Below, one piece after another: positions 21,501 to 31,323 of a DNA stretch of 64,000 nt. This stretch comes from Symbiodinium natans (lineage: Eukaryota; Sar; Dinophyceae; Suessiales; Symbiodiniaceae): positions 650,185-714,184 of the forward strand of contig CAJNDS010001613.1 of NCBI GenBank assembly GCA_905221605.1, written 5' to 3'. The first letter of the stretch is position 1, and every line of letters begins with the position of its first letter. A program made the position numbers and the translations under genes. The notes under the pieces are model-generated. The model worked only from the letters and a program-made list of their open reading frames with translations. It was not told where the DNA came from and did not search any database.

Positions 21501-23229
21501 ATCACGATAGTGGCTGATGGGCCGCGGTCAGTAGCCTCGCCAACGAGCCGTCCTCTGTGTGGGTGCGTCCAAGTGCTGTCGTCTAACATGGTCGTGCTTC
21601 CAAGTGCCCGCCGGTTCCCGGCCTGCGATTGCACGCTTTACGGCATCGCTTGCAAGAAGCGCCGATACGCGCCCTGCTTTACAGAATCCTCGAGTGGAGG
21701 GGGTGCAAAGCAGCGTAGTCGGGTGCTGGAGGGGCGCGGCCAGTTCGGCCAGTTCGCGTTCGTTCGGCTCTTGCATTTATGATCCTTTATATTCCTTCAG
21801 GACCTAGGGCGGCGGGCACGGGCGCTGCGTCAAAAGAGTGTCGCCGCGCGCGCGCGCCCGGCGAGGGCTGTGAGACGCGCCAGGCAGGTGAGCGCGGCGT
21901 GCGCGACTGCTTCTCGGCGCAGGCAGCTGGGCGGCTTTCGGACAAGTCGTTCATGCCGAGTGCCATCCCCATCCAACGGCGTCTGTTAGCAAAGGCGGCT
22001 GTTAGCAAAGGCGTGCCAACAAAGGTTCAGGACACGTGACGGTCGCGACTGCGGTGATTTTTAACGAAGTCGACCTGAGCTTGAGACGAGATGGTTTGAG
22101 CCAAGAAGGCTTCCGCCAACGTGGCTTTGCCAAACTATTCTGTTGCCGGCTTTTTTTGCGCCTACCGGCGGGCACCTCGCCGTCACCGGAACAAGCAGCA
22201 GGTTGGGCAGGCTCACCCATCGGGTCTTGTCAAATTTGGACCTCCCCGTCGGACACCATCTGCAAGCAAAAAATTAGCCAGGTGTTACTGCAGATCTTGC
22301 AATTGCCGCTGCCAGACGGAAAGGTCGTCGCAATATCTGCTCATCCCACTTTGCAAGTGGAAACTGCTGTACTCGTAACAGCTGCATGTAGCGAGGGTGA
22401 GTCGTCACACAAGCGGACACATTCCTCAGAACCAAGATTGGTTTGCTGATGCACACCGTGTGTCAAGCTGGATTTTTGTCTTCAACTTTTGGACACGTTT
22501 CCGAAGAGCACGTTTTCGGGTAGCGGTCTCAGACCACTTCTTAACCAGGACACACTTGCCAGTTGGAGGGTGGTGCTTGTGGATGCATTTTTATCTAAGG
22601 AATGTTTGGCATGGTTGTTGTCACCCTTGCCTTTTTGAAGGTCGTGCGAGGCGCGTTGCGTCCGAGGAGACGCGAGGTTTGTTGTTGTTTTGTTTGCTGC
22701 AGTGCTTTCGCGCCCGCTGGTTGAACCAAAACCCCGCTGTTCTGCCCACGATGCAACGAACTGCGGCAACGAGGCGCGTGAGGCGCTGTACGAGCGAAAA
22801 AATTGCTTTCCGCACTCTCATGCCCACAGAGGACGAGTCCGAGTCGAATCGGCGGCGAGCCCTACTGAAGCCTACGGGCCGAAACGGCTCCGTATCGTGC
22901 AGCACGTCCTCAAAAGCAGGGAGGTGCGCACCGGGCAAGGAGTCGCACGGCCCATCCCAAGTGCTCGAGCCCCGTATACGACCCAGCCCAGCGGAGCTGG
23001 TCCAAAGCCATCAAGCCGGAGCGGCTCACAACCGCGAAGACGTCAGCAAGGCAGTCGCCAAAGACGCATGCACTGCGGCATGCACTGAATCGAAATTTTA
23101 TGCGAGCTGATGCTGCTTTGGTGCTGCCGACGAATGTCGCAGTCCCGCCGCGTCCTGAGCTTGGAAATTGTTCTTGCTAGTCCCGCGCATGCTTCTCGCC
23201 CGCTTGCCGTAGCAAGGGCGTGAGGGCCG
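18546..23229. other. Gene-poor stretch, no confident gene
   Basis: Short GC-rich ORFs occur on both strands with no recognisable domain. The part right of about 21480 may be degraded 5' sequence of the LINE that becomes recognisable at 23230. The segment 20870-21420 is conspicuously AT-rich compared with its surroundings and resembles 24185-24704 in composition. No tRNA or rRNA was recognised. Confidence 0.5.
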
Positions 23230-24180
23230 ACAAGTGCTAAAACAACAAAAAAGTGCTTTTGGGGCGCACGCATGCTTTTCAGCGCGGAACTTGGCTGCAG
23301 CTCTTGCAGCAGGCTCGCGTAGGCCAAGCTTCGACGCCGAACCGTGGTGCCGAGGACCCTGCGGACGCCGAGGCCGCTGCGCGGCGCCGACATGCCGCTT
23401 GCGCTATAAGGTACGGCGTGCGGAGGTTTCTCGCGCCCGTCATGTTTTGATTTCGGCCGCGCTCGTGCCGGGCGATGACATTACGTGGGCCGCCCTGACT
23501 GCTCCCGAGCGCAGGCCTCCGGCGCCGTGTCGGCCGCCCGCGACCTTGGATTTCCAACCCGACGAACTCTAGCGCGCCAGGGCTCAGGGCTCGGTGGCAT
23601 GCGAGCTGAACATTTTAAAGCCCTGCTGCAGGATCAGAGGAGGGTCTCGAACTGTTGGCGCACGCAGCGACATCCCTCGCCAGAGCTGAGCTGCCCGAAG
23701 CGGTGTCGCCGCCTGACCGCGTTGCAGAAACCGGCCGGCGGAGTCCGCGGAATCGCTACGGGCGATTGTTTCCGGCGGTTGGTCGCGCGCGCTGTCGCAA
23801 AACAGTGGTCCCCCACGTTCGATGCCGCCGCTCGCCCAGTCCAATATGCTTTGCAAGCGCGCGCAGGCACTGATGCCTTGGCGTCCCAATTTCGCGTCGC
23901 GTTGGAGCGATCACCGGACGCGGTCGTGGTCTCCTTGGATGGCCGGGCGACCTACGACACGATCTCCCGCGAGTCCTTCCTGACAGCTCTGCAGGAGGTG
24001 GCCCCGAGGGCTGCGAGCAAGGCGATCCCCTCGCCTCGGCGTTGCACGCCCTGGGCCAACACGCGGCGCTACGCGCAGCTCAGGCTCGCTTGTGCCCGGA
24101 GGACGAAGAAGTGTTTGCATTTCTGGACGACCTTTACGTCCTTACCACGTTGCGCTGCTGCGATGCCTGTAAGAGAGCTT
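23230..24180 (+). mobile_element. LINE (restriction-endonuclease type), 5' part with RT fingers/palm
   Basis: Frameshifted reverse-transcriptase domain of a non-LTR retrotransposon. Readable blocks: SGLGGMRAEHFK, KPAGGVRGIATGD, FRRLVARAVAKQW, VVSLDGRATYD (RT motif A), GCEQGDPLASALHALGQH (motif B, in another frame) and FAFLDDLYVLTT (the catalytic DD motif). The sequence ends about 20 residues after the DD motif, where AT-rich and copia-derived sequence begins. The next LINE block (RGKTRVFRFASG) appears at 26035. This is a pseudogene because of frame changes. Confidence 0.8.
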
Positions 24181-24704
24181 CTTTAATGCATTTATAAGTG
24201 AACTAGTGAGCGCATGAAATGTATTAAAGGGGCGAACGACACGGGCTAGTTCTATTCACTTGAAGCTAGACCAAAACCCCTCTTGACAAGGTACTAAAAG
24301 ACTCACGCATTAGGAACCTTGCGAACTTGGTCTAGGAATTACCACTTTGTTCATGTTGTTCACTCCGTTCATGATTATAATGTGAAGAGAGCACTAATAA
24401 TAGAGTTACAAGTGAACGAAGTAATGAGTGAGCGCGTGAACTATATTATTATGCGAACGAAACCCCCAACCGCAGTAGTAATGACTTCACAGATCACCAT
24501 GAAGCTTTACCATTAGATAAAAGCCTTGGAATCTTGGTCTTGGTTATCAATGGTCTAGTTCACGGATTCCTGGGCAGTTAACCGTCTATAATCAATGAAT
24601 CCCACACTCGACCACTCATTCTCTGCGTTATCTTCATGCGTTCACTTATTCACTCCGTTCATTCATTAAGTTCACGCAAAACAAGCACGAGGACCCCCAA
24701 ATTC
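24181..24704. other. AT-rich spacer between LINE and copia fragments
   Basis: About 520 bases are rich in GTGAACG, GCGCATGAA and ATTATAATG words, much more AT-rich than either flank. It could be the LTR/leader of the copia relic that follows, but no second LTR copy was found. Confidence 0.5.
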
Positions 24705-26034
24705 CCGTACTACAGGTCGATTATCAATTCTTCGGTCGCGATGGGCAGCTTGTTGCAGAAGAAAGCAAAAAGGCCACAGTCCTCACAGGAACGGACTTGT
24801 CTTCCGAATGGCCCATGATGGCATTCGTGCCTCACAAAGGGATAGAAGCGTACACGGTGCGTGCATTAACTTCTTGGGTTAAACGTGTGGGGTACCCGAA
24901 GGTGATCCTCCAGCACGACCAAGAATCAGCATTGCGCACTGTCGTAGATCAAGTCCAAAAAGAACTGGGACACGATCATGTCCAAGTGCGAGCGGCCCCG
25001 CGGTACAGCCATGCCAGCCAAGGTGGCGCTGAGAACGCAAACCGCCTTATGGCAGGCATGCTGTGCACGTGGAACGAAGCATACCCAAATCCTGCCGAAC
25101 CGCTGGACATCAACCATCCCGTGGTCCCATGGCTTTGCCGTTGGGTTGCTTTCGTTTGGGCCAGATTCCATGTGCAGGCCGACAACATGACACCGTTTCG
25201 CATCGTGTCTGGGCGTGACTACGCCACCCCCATCGTCGAATTTGGGGAGGTCGTTTTGTGCAAGCTTCCGGACACCAAGTCCCTGAGCAAAGCCAAACCT
25301 CGGTGGTTCAAGGGGTTGTTTGTTGGTCGGTTAGAGGTTGATGATTCCGCCGTTGTGTTGACGGATGCTGGTGCAATCACTGTGCGCTCGGTCAGACGTC
25401 TGCCGCTGGCAGATCAGCATGACGTAGCTTACCTCAATGCAGCTTGTGGTTTGCCCTGGGCGCCCGCAGGCAAGCGAACAAAAGCACCGAAAGCAGCCAA
25501 ATTGTGGCATTGCCGGCCCCACCTGTGCCGTTCCTCCTATCATGCCTGATGTGGTTGTGCCAGACCCGAGTGAGTCTTCAGCAAACGTTCCCGGAACACC
25601 GCTGTCGGAACCGCGCGGCATGACACCGGACAGCGCAAAGAACATGGCCATGACTCCTCCCACACCGCCGTCGCCGTTTCAACTGGAAGCGCCAAGTCCA
25701 ACTTCCCCTTTCCGCGGAGCTGGTGCTGCACCCATCCCACGTGTTCAAGCAAGCCCTACTGGCATCAATGCTGTTCCATTGCCTCCATCTGTTGTGCTGG
25801 AAAAGCGCCCTGCTCCGGAAAGCAGCGAGCCTGCAACATCCAGCGAGGCTGCGCCCAAAGTGCAGCGTGTGGGAACAATCAGTGACGCATTGTCTCAAGT
25901 CGGCACGTAGTGGTCAATGGGAGCAGAAAATATCATCAGTCTTAGATTTGCTGGACACCCAGTTGGATCCGCGCGAAGTGGAAAAAGCCAGGGATGTGCA
26001 GATGGCGACCCTTGTGGAAAAGCAGTTTGCCACA
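24705..26034 (+). mobile_element. Copia relic, integrase half
   Basis: Encodes an integrase core related to that of element A: LQVDYQFFGRDG (first Asp), VILQHDQESALR (second Asp), RYSHASQGGAENANR (Glu), then the linker FRIVSGRDYATPIVEFGE, VRSVRRLP and a Pro-rich stretch. After a frame change it continues as ISSVLDLLDTQLDPREVEKA to about 26030, where LINE sequence takes over. It continues on the far side of the LINE at 27763. It is defective: no 5' gag, with frameshifts. Confidence 0.85.
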
Positions 26035-27762
26035 GGGGCAAAACGCGGGTGTTTCGCTTCGCGAGCGGGCCCGCGCCCGGAGGCGTGGCGGACCTGGGGG
26101 AGGAGGTTTGGCGAGGGGACCAACCCCCCGCCGCACGCGGCGTCGTCGTCCTTGGCACGCCCATCGGCCATCTGGATTTCTCGCGGGCTTGGTCGGAGGG
26201 ACGCATGCGCGAAGAGCAGCTCTTGCTCGATCAACTCCCAGAGCTCCCGGACCTCCAGTGCGCCGGGGTTCTGCTCGCCCAATGCGCCTCGCCGCGCGCC
26301 AACCACGCGCTCAGGACCGTGCCTCCCAACCACGTCGCAGCCTACGCAGTCGCGCATGACGCGGCGTTGTGGGACACGCTGATGCGCTGCTTGGGGGGTG
26401 CCCCCGAGGACCTCGAGCGCGATGCACGAGCGTTGGCATTCCTTCCCGCCGCGCTTGGCGGGCTCGGCTTGCAGGCCACGACCCGTGGAGCGCTGCCCGC
26501 GTACTGGGCCGGGTGGGCCGATGCCCTGCCCGTCATCCAGGCCCGCTGCCCCGAAGCCGCGCAGTCCTGCGTGGCAGCCCTGGAGCAGCCCCAAGCCAGC
26601 ACCGCGCCCTGCCTGCGCAGTGCCGCGGACGCCAAAGCCACTCTCCAAGCTGAGGGATGGACCGACTGCCCTTCCTGGTCCGCACTGGCTGGTGGCGCCC
26701 GCCCAAACGCGCCGGACGAGAACGAAGCCGGGCTTGGCGACTGGCCTCATGGCTGGCAACGGCTCGCGTCGCAGACTCGCAACCTCTACTACCGCGACTG
26801 CGTGCTGCTGCCCTCCCTGAGCCCCAGCCGCCAAGCCCTGCTGCGCTCCCAGGCCGGCCAGCAGTCGGCAGCTTGGCTCTCCACAGTCCCCTCCGAGCCA
26901 GGCTTAACACTCTCGCCGCCGGCCATGCAAATCGCTCTGCGGCGCCGACTCCGCCTGCCCCTGCCTCTCGCTCCAAACCGGTGCGGGGGCGCAGGGGCGC
27001 ACGGCTGTGGCCGCCGAATCGACCCGTTCGGTGACCACGCTTTGGCGTGCCCGCGCACAGGCCTCTTGGCGCGCCGGGCCAAAATCGTGGAGCGCGCATG
27101 GGTCCGCGTTGCTCGCGAGGCCGTTGGCCCGGAGGGCCAGGTCGCCCCGCAGCAGCTGCTGGCGAGGACCACCGCGCCGGGAGTGCGGACGGGGGACCAG
27201 CGCCGCCTGGACCTGGTGGTCTACGGGGCCACGAGCTGGGGTGGCGCCCTTTGCTGCGATGCCACCATGGTATCGCCCCTCACGCGCGAGGGAGAACCGC
27301 ACCCCCGCGCAGCCACATCTGACGGAGCCTCGCTGCGCCATGCCGAGCGCCGGAAGCAAGCCGCGTACCCCGAGCTGTGCGGGCCCGGGCCCCAGCGCTT
27401 GCTAGTCCTCGGCAATGAGGTTGGAGGGCGCTGGAACGTCCAGGCCCGCGACTTCCTGCGGACCTTGACGCGGTTGCGGGGCTGCCGCGCCCCCGCTGCT
27501 GTGCGCCGCAGCGCGGCGAGCGGCTGGGCGCGTCGGTGGTGGGGGTTGCTGTCCGTCGGAGTCCGTCGCGGTGCAAGTGGCCGTGGCCGAGACTGCCTTG
27601 GGCCCAGCCACGGCGGGACTGCAGCCCGCCGGCTTTGGCGCAGTGCCTGCTCTGGAGGCCGTTTTGGCGCTGGCTGACTGCGCTGGACCTGGCCTTCCGC
27701 CGCTGCGGCCTTAGGCCCACGAGACCTTCCTGGCGGCGGAAAAAGGCGTGGGAAAAAAAAAA
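26035..27762 (+). mobile_element. LINE 3' part: RT thumb, CCHC-like motif, restriction-like endonuclease, poly(A)
   Basis: An open frame of about 570 codons. It starts at RGKTRVFRFASG, continues through VVVLGTPIGHLDFSRAW and ALAFLPAALGGLGLQ, then a Cys/His motif (RIDPFGDHALACPRTGLLARR) and a PD-(D/E)XK-like endonuclease region (RRLDLVVYGATSWGGALCCD, then LLVLGNEVGGRW). It ends in a run of 12 A (near 27751-27762) directly before copia sequence, as expected of a LINE 3' end. The RLE arrangement is that of the CRE/R2/NeSL-like group. It is the downstream continuation of the block at 23230-24180. Confidence 0.83.
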
Positions 27763-28199
27763 AACTCAAATCCGCAATTCCGCGCAAATGCAAACTCTTC
27801 AACTTCATATGGGTTGATGAAATCAAGCGCGGTGCATATCATTCGCGTTTCACTTTTGCAGACATCAAGAAGCGGTATTCAAAAGAGGAACTTGCCGAAG
27901 AAATCAACACATTCGCCCCAACTCCGTATGAAGAATCACATGTTCTTCTAGAGCTAAAATGCCTCAAAAACGGCCGGCGTTCACGCTCCGGAGATGTTCG
28001 CTGCGCATATTTGTTGGGCACCGACTCGGGTGACAGCAATGGCAACCCGGTGTAGTTTGCATGCCGCCTGAGTAAAAAAAAAAAGTACGTCCAGCATTTT
28101 CACACGTGGTTGGCAGCTCAAGATGCCAAGACGAAAGCCGAGTTCGTGGGAATATCCGAATGCGGACTTGTGCAAACACGTCGTCCTGCAGCTCGATGT
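27763..28199 (+). mobile_element. Copia relic, start of RT
   Basis: Reads KLFNFIWVDEIKRGAYHSRF, TFADIKKRYSKEE, NTFAPTPYEESHVLLEL and CAYLLGTDSGD, matching the RT start of element A (FHYKWVDKVKDGVCKSRFTC). An in-frame stop and an A-run (28074-28084) break it. The frame NADLCKHVVLQLD stops at about 28199, where the orientation flips. Confidence 0.85.
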
Positions 28200-28815
28200 G
28201 ACCCTTGCAAGGTCTGGTTGGTGCAGCAAGTACCGTGCTAACGTGGTGAGGTTGCTCCAATCCACCTCACGCGGATCACGCATGTGACGAGCAAGTTCCT
28301 TCACTTCGAACCGTATGTCTCTACGATCGATGCTCGAATAAATAAGGGAACCAACGCACTTGGGGAACAGTTCCGCGCGGCGTGCATCCACAGGCTGCGT
28401 GTTTTCTTCTGTGTGAGGGATGCGATGTCCTGCGACTTTCGATGGCTTTGCGTTCCAAAGGTCGAGGAGTGTCAAAACATTGTCGCGATGCTTGTTGTCG
28501 GGCAGCGTGAAAAACGCATCTGCTGTGCGGGGTTTCGTGCGCCCTAAAACATTCACTTTGGTGCCTGGCCTTTCGATATCCCCATTCTTCATGTCAAGGT
28601 ATTTCCCCAAACCGTCTTTGGATTGGAGGAAATTGAGATCTGCATCGGACGCGCCCATGCGTACATCATCAACGTGATGCAGCAATGTCGCATCTGTTTT
28701 GCTGCAGGTGTAAACGGTAGGGTCACGTTTGCCACGCACAAAATGGTAACCATGCGAAACCAGTTTGTCAGCGACGACTTTCTCGAACTCTTGACGATAG
28801 TTGCTGCCCGCAGGC
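28200..28815 (-). mobile_element. Inverted segment of the copia relic: RT catalytic part
   Basis: On the minus strand, from 28815 down: GSNYRQEFEKVVADKL, HGYHFVRGKRDPTVYTC, LLHHVDDVRMGA (catalytic DD), NVLGRTKP, VGSLIYSSIDRRDIRFEVKE, LARHMRDPREVDW and PDLARVT. In element A this piece lies between the DGNLYGRR block and the RNase H domain in the same orientation, so here about 615 bases are inverted in place. Confidence 0.85.
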
Positions 28816-28824
28816 CTTTGTCAT

Positions 28825-29472
28825 CTGGAGTTCTGACCCTTGATGGTTTCACGGACTCAGATTGGGCCGGGTGTGCTGACACTCGCCGCTCAACAGATTG
28901 TACCATCATCAATGTAGGAGGCAGTGTAGTTATAGCACATCCACAGACACAGCCTGGAGCACCTGCTACATCATCAGGTGAAGCTGAAACTAGAGCATTG
29001 AGTCGAGGGGCGCGGGACATTATGTTCATCAAGCAGTTAGCAGAGGAAGATTTCAACATGAAGCTGAGTGTGCCTCGGGCACGGCGTTGCAGACAGCCAA
29101 GCGTTTGGGCGCTGGCAGCCGCATGCGACACATCGAAGTGGCAGCACTGTTTGTTCAAGAGCTTGTGCACCAAAAAGACCTGAAGGTAGGCAAAGTGCCT
29201 GGACACGCAAACCCTGCAAATTGTTTAACCAAGCATTTGGATTCAACATTGAAGGAACAGTGTCTTCACGAATTGAGCATGGTTGACATGAGCACATCAG
29301 ATTTGCGACAGGTTTTGCAAGACGCCGCGCAAGTTGAGTTGGTAGCCAGCCTCATCGCAAGGCAAAGTGCGCCGAACAAGTTGACCCCTTGGAAGCCTAA
29401 CTTTGCAGTTGCAGTAAATGCTTTGCAACTTTGCGCCGCGCACATGTGTTACACCCACATCACTGAGGCCTA
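28825..29472 (+). mobile_element. Copia relic, RNase H and C-terminus
   Basis: The plus strand resumes with LTLDGFTDSDWAGC, ADTRRSTDC, QTQPGAPATSSGEAETRAL and, after a frame change, TAKRLGAGSRMRHIEVAALF, KVPGHANPANCLTKHL and a short tail ending in TAG at about 29472. These are the RNase H motifs of copia elements. No 3' LTR was found. Confidence 0.85.
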
Positions 29473-29755
29473 GGCCGTTTGAGGGATTGGGTCGCGCTCA
29501 GGCTTCGGCTTTCGAGCAAGCTCAGGCTTACACGCTTTGGAGCAACGCACGTTCTGACTTCGAAACTTTGGTTTAAGAACGCTGCACGGTGTCACCAAAG
29601 TCCAGCCTCATCTCAATTCGGTGGGGTGTTTCAAGTCAAAGCTCCAGCCGTTAAGGGGCGTGCGAGCGTACGAACGCGTACGAACAGTAAATGCTGTAGC
29701 ATGCATAATTATAGTCGTCTTGTTGTCATGAAAACCATGACCGTGAATCCGCAGC
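29473..29755. other. Spacer left of element A
   Basis: No gene recognised. Ends at the CTTTC target duplication. Confidence 0.5.
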
Positions 29756-29760
29756 CTTTC

Positions 29761-29945
29761 TGCGATTTATCTACGGTAAGTAGCTTAATTACCCAACACT
29801 CCGAGGGCTTGAGCTAAAGGCTACCCCTACGCTGTATAGAAACCACTGCGCAACCGCAGCCCTTTTGAGGCTTCAAGCGAAAAGAAAAAGGAGTGTCCTA
29901 CCCTGAGCCCAGTAGGACCCCCGAAACAGCCTCTGAGCTTTCGCA
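29761..29945 (+). repeat. Element A 5' LTR
   Basis: 185 bases starting TGCGATTTATC and ending GCTTTCGCA. It matches the 3' LTR except for one base seen near 29880. Confidence 0.96.
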
Positions 29946-29957
29946 TGGTAGCGGAGC
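29946..29957 (+). promoter_or_regulatory. Element A primer-binding site (initiator Met tRNA-like)
   Basis: TGGTAGCGGAGC starts directly after the LTR and is close to the common copia site TGGTATCAGAGC. Confidence 0.7.
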
Positions 29958-30231
29958 TCTGCTGAGCCCAGGGCCAGCATCTCCGAGCGGGCAGCCCCGC
30001 AGGTCTGGAGGACCTGCCTTTGCTGTCTGCGGGTAGCACCGCCCTGCAGGTGCAAGCAACGGTCACCGGGGACCAGAAACCCGGCGAAAGCAGCACTAGG
30101 CTTTGAAGCTTAGTGCGGGTAGACCCGCCTAGAGGTCTAACTTTCGGCACCTGGGCCGACAAACCAGGACCACAGGCCGAGCCAACCGAGCCGGTCTTCA
30201 CCTCTGGATTTGCCCAGCTTTGTGCGGGTAG

Positions 30232-31323
30232 ATCCGCCCTAGTCTCGTAACCACGTCCGACAGGGACTGGCACGACTGGGGTTGGAATCGGGACCAGTCT
30301 GGTTCCTGGTGGGACAACCACCAAGCCGAAGCTGACCAGCACTGGGACTGGCAGCAAGAGGTCTGGCAGCAAGAAAGCTGGACCGAAAACACAGGCCAAG
30401 CCGAGGACCCCTGGGCCGGCTGGTCAGGTGTGCATTCGTGGGTGGAGGCACACCCGGTGCCTGAACCCAGTGCACCTCCGCGTAGTCGCAGTCCGCGGCA
30501 TCGCAGTGAACCTGCAGCTTCCAGTGCGGGCAGACCCGCCAAACCAAGGGGAAAGCCCTGGTGGGAACGTCCCCCGCCCGAGTGGGTGTGGGACGAGAGC
30601 AACCAACGCTGGAAGCGCAAGAACCAGCGGGGAAAACGCTCACCTGAAAAGGTTGAGGAACGTATCCAGCGCGGACAAGAGCGACGAGCAGCCAGCTCGT
30701 CAGCAAAAGTCGCGCGGGTAGAACCGCCTCAGGAGGCGGAGACCTCGACTGAGCCAGGTGAGCCAGTCGTTCTCACCCCAGCGCCGGCAGCAGCCGAGCC
30801 AGCGGGTAGCCCCGCGGAGGAACGCTCAGAAGCCTCTGAGTCCGAATCCTCCTCCAGCTCGTCAGTCAGCACCATCGACTACGAGACTGGAAGTCTGCCC
30901 GTGCAGACTGAAGCGGCAGCCAGTGCAGCCGCAGAAAGAATTCGGGCCATTAAGCTCGAAGGGGATCCGGGCGAACCGGAAGGACCCCACGCCCCATCTG
31001 CAGGGGTGAAGAGCGAGGATCCGAACGAGGAACCCCTCGCAAGTGCGGCAGCCAAAGCCGCATCTGAGCTCCGAGACTCCTGGATCTCAGTGAAAGAGGA
31101 GGTTGACTTTCGCCCCTCGGACACTCCAGGAGCGGGTAGCACCGCCGCAGCAGAAGCTGCGGAACACAGCCCGGAAGCGGGCAGCCCCGCCGCAGCCGAA
31201 GCTGCGGTACAAAGCTCCTGGGTGGAAGTCCAGGAAGCAGCAGACTCCCTAGCTGGGAGCACGATCCCAAGCCCACGCCTCTCCGAAGATGGCGATGGCT
31301 GGGACGACACAGCTCACTGCTGA
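30232..31323 (+). CDS. Element A upstream acidic frame, no ATG
   Basis: An open frame of about 360 codons between the in-frame stop at 30229-30231 and TGA 31321-31323. The first 90 codons are Trp/Gln-rich (GSWWDNHQAEAD, WDWQQE). It then becomes Glu/Ser/Ala/Pro-rich and acidic. No ATG occurs in the part examined, so it is either untranslated leader, started at a non-AUG codon or spliced. It overlaps the gag-pol start (31289) by 35 bases in another frame. Ten hairpin motifs GCGGG-N4-CCGC lie in and just before it. No known domain is recognised. Confidence 0.45.
   Translation: MRPSLVTTSDRDWHDWGWNRDQSGSWWDNHQAEADQHWDWQQEVWQQESWTENTGQAEDPWAGWSGVHSWVEAHPVPEPSAPPRSRSPRHRSEPAASSAGRPAKPRGKPWWERPPPEWVWDESNQRWKRKNQRGKRSPEKVEERIQRGQERRAASSSAKVARVEPPQEAETSTEPGEPVVLTPAPAAAEPAGSPAEERSEASESESSSSSSVSTIDYETGSLPVQTEAAASAAAERIRAIKLEGDPGEPEGPHAPSAGVKSEDPNEEPLASAAAKAASELRDSWISVKEEVDFRPSDTPGAGSTAAAEAAEHSPEAGSPAAAEAAVQSSWVEVQEAADSLAGSTIPSPRLSEDGDGWDDTAHC

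Noticed and set aside
26342-27405. Extra plus-strand ORFs overlapping the LINE
   Set aside because: Arg/Pro/Ala-rich alternative frames of high-GC coding sequence.
25914-27826. Long minus-strand ORFs (up to 306 codons)
   Set aside because: They mirror the GC-rich plus-strand LINE frame, which carries the recognisable RT/endonuclease motifs.
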